The notes beneath the pieces are model-generated. The model was not told where the DNA came from. It saw nothing but the letters and a program-made list of their open reading frames with translations, and did no database searches. A stretch of DNA of 64,000 nucleotides from Stappia sp. GTDB taxonomy: Bacteria; Pseudomonadota; Alphaproteobacteria; Rhizobiales; Stappiaceae. Shown here one piece after another: positions 51,546 to 59,300 of the stretch. The stretch covers positions 1,562,939 through 1,626,938 of the forward strand of contig NZ_CP157793.1 of assembly GCF_040110915.1 (NCBI RefSeq), given 5' to 3'. Positions within the stretch are counted from its first letter, which is position 1, and each line of letters starts with the position of its first letter. The translations under genes and the position numbers were made by a program.

Positions 51546-51590
51546 TGGCGTTCTTCCGAGTGTCGTTGCCGGCGGGATGCGGCCGATTTT

Positions 51591-52787
51591 CTAAGGTGCG
51601 GTAGGCGACGGGGCGAGCCGAAACGGGCGCTGGAGCGCCGAGAGTGCCGCCCCCGCCAGCAGAACGAGACCGGCCGCGGCCATGCCCTGCCCGATCGATC
51701 CGGTTGCATCGGCGATCCAGCCCGCGAGGGCGGGGCCGACGATCTGGCCGAGCGCGAATATGGTCGTATAAAGGGCGACGGCGCGGCCCCATGACGCCTC
51801 CGGCAGGTTCTTTCGCGCGAAACTGGTGACGGCCGTGGGCGCCATGAAGAAGGAAAGCCCGAACAGGACGGCCGAGGATACCAGCAGCGGCGCGCTGTTT
51901 TCCAGCGCCAGAGGCAGCAGGGTCGCGATGGCCGTGACGAGGCAGGCAAGGCCGAGCGCCCCGCCCCCGTCGCTGCGCGACAGAACCGGCCGCCAGAGAA
52001 AAGGCGCCGCGATCACCCCCAATCCGATGAGCGTCCAGGTGGCCGCGACCAGAACGGCGGAGGCGCCCTCGCCGCGCATCATCGCAGCGAGATAGGTCAG
52101 ATAGACGATGTACCCGACCGCGAAGAGGAAGTAGCCGGACACGCTGAACGCCATCCGCAGGAGCGGCAGGCGCGACGTCGCCGCGACCTGCACGCGCGCG
52201 GGCTCCGGGCATCGGCGCGCGGCCCACAGCGCGGGCGCGACGGCAATCGCCGACAAGGCCGCCAGGAACAGCCAGGCGGAGCCCCAGGCCGCGTCGCCGA
52301 GCCCGTCGAGCAATACCGGAATGACCGCGCCGCTCAGGATCATGCCCAACCCGCCGCCGCCGAAATAGAGGCTGATCGCCAGGGCGTTCGCCTTGCGGTC
52401 GTCGCGAAAAAGCATCGCGGCCATCGCGCCCCCGGAAATGAAGACGGCCGCGCCGGCAAGACCGGCCGCGATGCGAAAGAGAGACTGCAGCGCCAGACTG
52501 TCGACCACCGCCGATCCCAGAAGGGTCAGCGGCGTCGTCAGGATGCCGAGCACAAAGAGCCTGCGCGCCCCGACCCGGTCGATCATGCCGAAGGCCATGA
52601 AGGCACCCGCCAGATAGCCGGCCGCATTCGCCGTGTTGAGCAGCCCCGCCTCGGTGTAGCTCCAGGCAAGATCGGCCTGCATGGCGGGCAGCACCAGGCC
52701 ATAGGCGAAGCGGGCCAGGCCGTTGCTGACCGCCGGCCCCAGAGACAGGCCCAGCACGACGGCCCATTGAGCGGCTGTCCTCCCCAT
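51591..52787 (-). CDS. MFS transporter (YbfB/YjiJ-like)
   Basis: Major facilitator of 398 residues with about 12 transmembrane segments. The N-terminal 'GPAVSNGLARFAYGLVLPAMQADLAWSYTEAGLLNTANAAGYLAGA' matches the YbfB/YjiJ subfamily; 'GLSFFMAPTAVTSFARKNLPEASWGRAVALYTTIFALGQIVGPALAGWI' is the later signature. Its ATG shares one base with the TetR stop (TGATG), so the repressor and transporter form one unit, a common drug-efflux arrangement. The substrate is not visible. Confidence 0.87.
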   Translation of the reverse strand: MGRTAAQWAVVLGLSLGPAVSNGLARFAYGLVLPAMQADLAWSYTEAGLLNTANAAGYLAGAFMAFGMIDRVGARRLFVLGILTTPLTLLGSAVVDSLALQSLFRIAAGLAGAAVFISGGAMAAMLFRDDRKANALAISLYFGGGGLGMILSGAVIPVLLDGLGDAAWGSAWLFLAALSAIAVAPALWAARRCPEPARVQVAATSRLPLLRMAFSVSGYFLFAVGYIVYLTYLAAMMRGEGASAVLVAATWTLIGLGVIAAPFLWRPVLSRSDGGGALGLACLVTAIATLLPLALENSAPLLVSSAVLFGLSFFMAPTAVTSFARKNLPEASWGRAVALYTTIFALGQIVGPALAGWIADATGSIGQGMAAAGLVLLAGAALSALQRPFRLAPSPTAP

Positions 52788-53344
52788 CAGTCGACGCGCG
52801 CGATGATCTTCGCGGCGGCCGCGCGTGCGGCCGTGATCGGCGTGACACTGCCCTCGATGAAGGCGTCGACGAGGGCCCCGTCCCACATCGCGAGCAGCTG
52901 CCGGCCGGTCGTCTCCGGCGCGGGGGCGCCCAGGGCGCGGGCCAGGTCTTCGAAACGCCCGCGCAGGGTGCGCTTGTGGGACCGAACCAGATCGAGCAGC
53001 CGCGCGTCCTCGACGCCGGCATGCGCGGCGAGGTTGATGAAGGCGCACCCCCGGAACGACGATGTGCCAGCCAGATCGGCGGCGAGATCGAAGACGGCGA
53101 GGATCGCGGCCTCGGGCCCGCTGGAGGCGTCGATGGCGGCATCGACCGCCGCAAGACGGTCCTTCGAGACGGCGGCATAGGCCGCCAGCGCCAGATCCTC
53201 CTTGGATTTGAAATTGTTGTAGAGCGACATCCGCGCGACATCGGCCTCGCGGATTATCTCGTTGATGCCGACACGCGTCACGCCGCGCTCCTGAAACAGG
53301 CGGGCGGCGGTGGCGGTCAGGCGGTCCGTGGCTGTCTTGCGCAT
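52787..53344 (-). CDS. TetR/AcrR family transcriptional regulator
   Basis: Repressor of 185 residues. The N-terminal helix-turn-helix is 'ATAARLFQERGVTRVGINEIIREADVARMSLYNNFKSKEDLALAAYAAV'; the remaining helical ligand domain ends with 'GALVDAFIEGSVTPITAARAAAAKIIARV'. The start is at ATG 53344 ('MRKTATDRLTATAARLF'), though an upstream in-frame ATG exists. It is coupled to the MFS gene and divergent from the alpha/beta hydrolase gene, so it probably controls both. The operator was not identified; the 114-base divergent gap is the place to look. Confidence 0.9.
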   Translation of the reverse strand: MRKTATDRLTATAARLFQERGVTRVGINEIIREADVARMSLYNNFKSKEDLALAAYAAVSKDRLAAVDAAIDASSGPEAAILAVFDLAADLAGTSSFRGCAFINLAAHAGVEDARLLDLVRSHKRTLRGRFEDLARALGAPAPETTGRQLLAMWDGALVDAFIEGSVTPITAARAAAAKIIARVD

Positions 53345-53458
53345 GATCCGAAATATACCGACTTGTCTATCCATGGCAAGCGGGTTATGACTCTCCGGAC
53401 GCAGGTCGAACACGCCCCTCTTGGGGCCGCCGGGCGGCGCGGGAAGCGGAGATCGGGA

Positions 53459-54322
53459 ATGGAGACCGGAGGCCGGAACACCGGTGCGACATGGACCCTC
53501 GAGCGCGCCGCATCGACGTCGGCCGGACGGGTCGCCTGGGGCAGCGCGGGCGATGGGCCGCCGCTTGTGCTTGCCCATGGCTGGCCGTGGTCGTCCTTCG
53601 TGTGGCATCGCCTCGTCCCTGCCCTTTCGCAGCGGTTCAAGGTCCACTGGTACGACATGCCGGGCTTCGGACACTCGGAGCTTTCCCCCGCCCGGCCGCC
53701 ATCGCTTGCGGTGCAGGGCGAGGTTTTCGGCGAGATGCTGGATCACTGGCGGGTGGACGCGCCGATGGTGGTCGCGCATGATTTCGGCGGCGCGGTGGCG
53801 CTGCGGGCGCATCTCCTGCACGGACGCGACTATGCCGGCCTTGCCCTGATGAATGTCGTGGCGATGCGGCCGTGGGGCTCCGACTTCTTCGAACATGTGA
53901 AGGCTCATGTTTCCGCCTTTTCGGGGCTTCCGCCGCATATCCACGCGGCCATCGTGCGCGCCTATATCGACAGCGCACTGGCCCGCGCGATCCCGCCTAA
54001 GGACCGTGATCACCTCGACGCTCCCTGGCTCACGCCCGCCGGACAAAGGGCGTTCTGGCGGCAGTTCGAGCTGGCGGACGAGGTCTTCACCGCGGAGATC
54101 GAACCGCACTACGGCGCGCTTCGCTGCCCGACATCGATCCTCTGGGGGACCGACGACCCCTGGATCCCGCTGGAAAGGGGCATGGCGCTCGCGGAATGCG
54201 TCGGCACACCGCTGACCCCCTTGCCGGGTCTCGGTCACCTGCCCCAGCTCGAAGCTCCGCAGGTCGTGCTTCGCGCGCTTGTCGCGCGGTTTGGCGAGGA
54301 TCTGTCGTCGTCGCCCGAATGA
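53459..54322 (+). CDS. Alpha/beta hydrolase (haloacetate dehalogenase/epoxide hydrolase-like)
   Basis: Hydrolase of 287 residues. Oxyanion motif 'LAHGWPWSSFVWHRL', nucleophile elbow 'VVAHDFGGAVALRAHLL' with Asp as nucleophile, a cap domain rich in aromatic residues, and 'ILWGTDDPWIP' (acid) with the final 'PGLGHLPQLEAP' His. An Asp nucleophile instead of Ser is typical of haloalkane/haloacetate dehalogenases and epoxide hydrolases. Start at ATG 53459 with GGAG upstream; an earlier in-frame ATG at 53387 lies near the TetR gene. It is divergent from TetR and followed by an NTF2-like gene. Confidence 0.82.
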   Translation: METGGRNTGATWTLERAASTSAGRVAWGSAGDGPPLVLAHGWPWSSFVWHRLVPALSQRFKVHWYDMPGFGHSELSPARPPSLAVQGEVFGEMLDHWRVDAPMVVAHDFGGAVALRAHLLHGRDYAGLALMNVVAMRPWGSDFFEHVKAHVSAFSGLPPHIHAAIVRAYIDSALARAIPPKDRDHLDAPWLTPAGQRAFWRQFELADEVFTAEIEPHYGALRCPTSILWGTDDPWIPLERGMALAECVGTPLTPLPGLGHLPQLEAPQVVLRALVARFGEDLSSSPE

Positions 54323-54389
54323 CCCGCGCCAGCGGCATTCGTGACCGGCGATGAGGCCGATTTCAGCAGCATAAACCCGAAGGAGCCCC

Positions 54390-54785
54390 ATGGACCGGTC
54401 CGGGCAAGAGGCACTCATCCGGCGCTACATCGCGGCCTACAATGCCTTCGACATCGACGGCATGGCCGGGTCGCTGCATCGTGACGTGACCTTCCGCAAT
54501 ATCTCCAGCGGCGTGATGACGCATGAGTGCGTCGGCCTTGCGGCATTCACCGAGCAGGCGAAGAAGGCGACGGCCATATTCGCCGCGCGGCGCCAGACGA
54601 TCACCGCATCGACGCCGCTCGTCGATGGCGGCGATCCCGGCTTGAGGGTCGGCATCGCCTATCGCGCCACCCTCGCGACCGATCTTCCAAACGGCATGAA
54701 GGCCGGCGACACGCTTGAGGTGACAGGCGAAAGCGAGTTCCGTTTCCGGGACGGCCGGATCGTGTCGATCGTCGATCGGGCCTGA
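54390..54785 (+). CDS. NTF2/SnoaL-like domain protein
   Basis: Small protein of 131 residues with the alpha+beta cone fold pattern: 'RRYIAAYNAFDIDGMAGSLHRDVTFRNISSG', then strands ending 'ESEFRFRDGRIVSIVDRA'. Such proteins act as small cyclases, isomerases or ligand-binding stress proteins. It starts 67 bases after the hydrolase gene on the same strand, so it may share its transcript. No catalytic residues are certain. Function unknown. Confidence 0.78.
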   Translation: MDRSGQEALIRRYIAAYNAFDIDGMAGSLHRDVTFRNISSGVMTHECVGLAAFTEQAKKATAIFAARRQTITASTPLVDGGDPGLRVGIAYRATLATDLPNGMKAGDTLEVTGESEFRFRDGRIVSIVDRA

Positions 54786-54931
54786 CCCTGAAAACCCGGG
54801 ATCGATCGCGTGCCGGCGCGTCCCGGCGCCGCGGGTTTCCGCCTGCCCTCGGCAACGACGCCGGCCAAGGCGGGATCGGAAATCCCGAAACGGCAATTGC
54901 AAAGCGCGGCTGGCCGCCATAGCTGATAGCG

Positions 54932-56365
54932 ATGCAGTTACAAATCACGTCTCCGCTCGGCCCGATCCTGATCCTCGACGATATCGAGGCCGGGCGCATG
55001 CATCTTTCGGCGCTTTTCATCGCCGCCAGGGGAGAGGCCGTGGCGCCGCTGGATGCACCGCACGGTCCGGTTCCTCCCGCGCCGCTTGCGCATTACGATC
55101 GGGCCACCGTGTGGCGCGCGCGCTTCGCGCTGCCGGCGGACCGTCCGTCGCAGTACCGTTGGAACGGCACGACCTACGAGGTCGCCGGCGATCTGACGGG
55201 CGATCTGCGCATCGCCTATGTCTCCTGCAACGGCGAGGAGATCGGCGACCTGTCGCGCGAGGGCTCGGAGCGCAATGCCATGTGGGCGCGTCTCGGCGAC
55301 GAACATCGCCGCCGGCCCTGTGCGCTTCTGTTGCACGGCGGCGATCAGGTCTATGCCGACGAGGTGACGAAGGGCCACGACCTTAGCCGCGACTGGCCGG
55401 AGCGCGTTGCCCGCGATCCCGCGCCCGCGGCCCTGGCCGACCTCGAACACCACCTGCGCGAACGGTTTCTCGAGCGCTATGTCGCCATTTACGGCGCGCC
55501 CGAGTTCGCCTGGCTCGCGGCGCGGGTGCCCTCGCTCATGCAATGGGACGATCACGACATCTGCGACGGCTGGGGATCGCTGCCCGCGTCGCGCACGGAG
55601 TCGCCCGTCGGCCAGACGCTGTTCGCGGTCGCGCGCGAGAGCTTTCTCGTCTTTCAGCATGCGGCGGCCGATGGCGATCTGCCGGCACGCTTCGCGGACC
55701 CCGAAGGACGGCATCTGGGCTGGACCGTCGACGGCCCCGACCTCCGGATCCTCGCGCCCGACCTGCGCTCCGAGCGGACACGGCGCCGCGTGATGGGACC
55801 GGGCGGCTGGGCGATGATGGACAACGAAGCGCGACGCGACACACGGGGGCATACGCTGCTGTTGTCGAGCGTGCCCCTCCTCGGCCCGCGGCTGTCGCTC
55901 CTTGAGACGCTTCTGGTCCTGATCCCGCGAATGCAGAAGTATGAGGACGATCTGCGCGACCAATGGCAGAGCCGGGCTCACCGGGACGAATGGCGCCGCA
56001 TGCTGCGCCTCGTTCGCGATCTCGCGCGGCGCGACGGCCACGACATCACGGCGATCTCGGGCGAGATCCATCTCGCCGGGCGCGCTGCGATGGATCTGGG
56101 CGACGGGTTGCACCTGAACCAGCTGGTCGCCTCCGGCATTGCGCACCGCGCCCCGCCGAAGGCCTGGGCGCGGGTGCTCGGCGCGCTCGCCCGGCTGGGC
56201 GAGGACCCCCTGCCCGAGCATCCCATCCGCGTGGAGCGGCTTCCCGGCCAGCGCACCCGATATGTCGCCGAGCGCAACTATCTCCTGCTCGAGCGCGACG
56301 CAGGCGGCTGGAGCGCGCGATGGGAGCTGGAAGCGAGCGGCACCACGCAACCGCTGACGTTGTGA
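54932..56365 (+). CDS. PhoD-like phosphatase/phosphodiesterase family protein
   Basis: Metallophosphatase-like protein of 477 residues without a signal peptide, so probably cytoplasmic, unlike classical PhoD. Conserved blocks: 'AYVSCNGEEIGD', 'LLLHGGDQVYADEV' (metal Asp), 'LMQWDDHDICDGWG' (Asp-Asp-His-Asp), 'ILAPDLRSERTRRRVMG' and 'DITAISGEIHLAGRAAM' (His). Members hydrolyse phosphodiesters with Ca/Fe or related metals. The ribosome site is weak. It converges with the PKS gene, stopping 10 bases from it, and is not obviously part of that pathway. Confidence 0.83.
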   Translation: MQLQITSPLGPILILDDIEAGRMHLSALFIAARGEAVAPLDAPHGPVPPAPLAHYDRATVWRARFALPADRPSQYRWNGTTYEVAGDLTGDLRIAYVSCNGEEIGDLSREGSERNAMWARLGDEHRRRPCALLLHGGDQVYADEVTKGHDLSRDWPERVARDPAPAALADLEHHLRERFLERYVAIYGAPEFAWLAARVPSLMQWDDHDICDGWGSLPASRTESPVGQTLFAVARESFLVFQHAAADGDLPARFADPEGRHLGWTVDGPDLRILAPDLRSERTRRRVMGPGGWAMMDNEARRDTRGHTLLLSSVPLLGPRLSLLETLLVLIPRMQKYEDDLRDQWQSRAHRDEWRRMLRLVRDLARRDGHDITAISGEIHLAGRAAMDLGDGLHLNQLVASGIAHRAPPKAWARVLGALARLGEDPLPEHPIRVERLPGQRTRYVAERNYLLLERDAGGWSARWELEASGTTQPLTL

Positions 56366-56375
56366 CACCGCCCTC

Positions 56376-59300
56376 TCACGCCATGGCCGGGCGCTCGCCG
56401 ACGGGCGCGTCTGCCGGCGCGCCAGGGTCGAGAAGGCAGTCGCGGGGGCAAAGCTGGGCGATCAAGGCCTCTCCCGTCGCGTGGACGAACGGGGGGCGGA
56501 TCATCGAGAAATGGTCGCCAGCCCCGTGAAGCACCCGCAGCGGCGGCGGCGCGGTGCCGCCGACTTCTCCGCCGATACGGTGAAGGTTGTCCCGGAACAC
56601 GTCCTCGGTGATCCCCGTCACTGTGTCCTCCTCCGGCAAGACAAGCGTGACCGGGAAATCGAGCGGTCCGCAGGTCTGCCGCGATGCCGCAAGCCGGCAG
56701 TTGGTCTGGAACACGCGGCGCAGATCCTTGACCCCGGCGCGCTCGACGTCGAGAAGACCGCCGTCGGAGCCTTCGCGGCTTTCCCTCAGCAGCGCCTCGA
56801 AGTCGTCGTCACCCAGACGCGCGACGTGGTGACGGGACAAGGCCGGCACCATCAGGCCGTCGAGGGCGTAGAAATGCGCGATGGCGCGCCCCCGTTGCCG
56901 GAGTTCAACGGCCACCGAATAGGCCAGCATGACGCCATAGGAGTGGCCGACAAGGGTCACGTCGCCCTCCGGCGACAGATCCGCGATGCGGTCCGCCAGA
57001 CGACGGGCGCATGCCGGAATATCCGCGTCCGGATCGCGACCGGAGGCGAGCGGGACCACCTCCCCCCTCTCCCCGAGGGCCTGTGCAAGCCCGGCCTCCC
57101 CGCCGACGTTGCCGAAGATCCCTTCGAAGAAGAAAACTGCGGGGCGTCCGTCCCGAATCGCAGTCTGGCGCTCCGCCGGCCCGTCCACGACGGCCGCCGC
57201 TGTCGGCGCGGGGCGTTTCAGGACCGTCTCGGCGAAGGCGGTCTCCAGCCCGGCCAGCGTGTCCGCCTCACCGAGCAGTTTGAGGGGCACATGGGTGCCG
57301 CACAGTTCTTCCAGCTCCAGCCGGATTTCTATCTGCTGCAGGGAATCGACGCCGTTGTCGTCCAGCGATGCGTCCGCCTTCAGCTGCGCGCAATCCACGC
57401 CCAGAACCTTCGCGACCACGCTTGTCACCGGCGTGTCCCCGATCGCGTCCGCGCCCGACGCCATCGACGCGCCGGCGCCCGCGCCCGCCTCGGGCGGCAC
57501 GTCGAGAGGATGAAGCGCGCGGAACCAGTCCCGTTTCTGAAGCTTCGGGGATGTCAGATCCGCCGCGACGCAGACGGCGGCCTCCAGCCGGCCCGTAACG
57601 TCGAGCGCGGTCAGGCCGGTGCGGGTCGAGAGCGCCGCCTCGCCGTCCTTGGCGAGCAGGCTATTCAGTCCCATGCGTGCCGTGATGCCGATGGTCTTCC
57701 AGGGCCCCCAGGCGACGGATCTGACCCTCAGGCCGCCCGGATGACGGGCGGAGGCCAGTTCCTCGAGATAGGCGCAGGCCATGGCATGCGCGGCCTGACC
57801 GCCATTGCCGAGATAGCAGCTCGTCGACGAGAACAGGACCACCTCGGCCGCTCGCCCGGCGAAGGCCCGCACGATGTTCCAGGACCCCCGCACCTTGGGC
57901 GCCAGGACGGCGCCCAGATCGCCGGGTCGGATGTCCTGCAGGCTTGCATCGCTCAGATGTCCCGCGAGGTTCACCACCATCGGGCGGTCGGCCTCGACAC
58001 CGGCGGCGAGCGCCCGCACGGCCTGAAAATCGGTCACATCGGCCTCATGGTAGGTCGCCTCGGCCCCCATGGCGCGCAGCGTTGCGATGGCGGCGCGGGT
58101 GGAGGGGCGCGGCGGGGCGCGCCCGGCCAGAACGATGCGCGTGACCCCGGCGCGCACCTGATGTCGGGCGATGGCGAGCGCGATCTCGCTTTCGCCGCCG
58201 AACGCCACGAGCGCATCGGTTCGCGGCCCCGCGCCGTCGGCGTTGACCTCGCGCGCGGCCTCCAGCAGCTGCGGCACCGACAACGTGCCGCCGGTCACAA
58301 GGGCGTTCAGATGGCCGCCACGGTTTTGCAGGAAGGCGTCGATCCCCGCCGCCACGGTCGCCGCGTCGAAGCTCTCCAGCTGCAAGGCCAGCACCTCGAT
58401 ATCGAGCCCCTCGCTGGCGACGACCCGCGCCAGTCCCGCCTCCAGACCGCCGGCAACCGGCATCGCGTCGCGGGAGCCGCACAGAATGACCCGGGCCCCC
58501 GGCGCGCGCGCGGCGACCAGTTTGACGAGATCGGTACAGACCTCGGCATAGGTTTCGATCAATCCGGGATCGGCCAGACGGTCGAACTCCGCCAGCGTCA
58601 CGAATTCGCGTGCGCCCGCGTCGATCCAGCCGGCCAGCAGGCGTTCGAGACCGGTCCGGTCGTAACCGTCCAAAAAGGCGCGGTCGATGCGCAGTGTTTG
58701 GCGCGCGCCTTCCACAGCGACCGGAGCCGAACAGACGAAGAGCCCTTCGCGCGCGACCACGGGGAGATCGCCGCCGGCGCACAGATCGACGCCCCGCACC
58801 TTGTCGAACCGCTCGCCCAACAACGCGGTCCAGGCATCGAAGCCCAGAAGCGGATGCGCCTCGCGCTCGTCGCAATAGTCCCACCAGCCGTCGAGCATGC
58901 CGAACGCCAGATCGATCCAGGCGAGTTTCTCGGTATCCTCGACCAGCAGAAACAGCCCGTTGGGCGCTGTCCGTCTCGCGAGCCGGTCGACGGTGGCGCG
59001 AATGTCGCGGGTGGCATGGACCACGTCCACACCCAGCACGACATCGAAGCGTCCCTCCAGCCGGTCGCAGGCGGCCGGATCGTTCAGGTCCAGCGCCTCG
59101 GTCCGAAACCCGTCGATATGGCCGAACCGGGCCTGCGCCGCGCGCAAAAGGCCGGGACTGGCGTCGGTGAACACATAGTCGACGGTCAGGCCGGTACGCT
59201 GCTGAAGCCGCGACAGGATGCCCTCGCTGGTCGCCCCGGTGCCGCCGCCGACTTCGAGAATGCGGATATGTCCCGTTTCCATCGAAGCCGCACGGCGGTC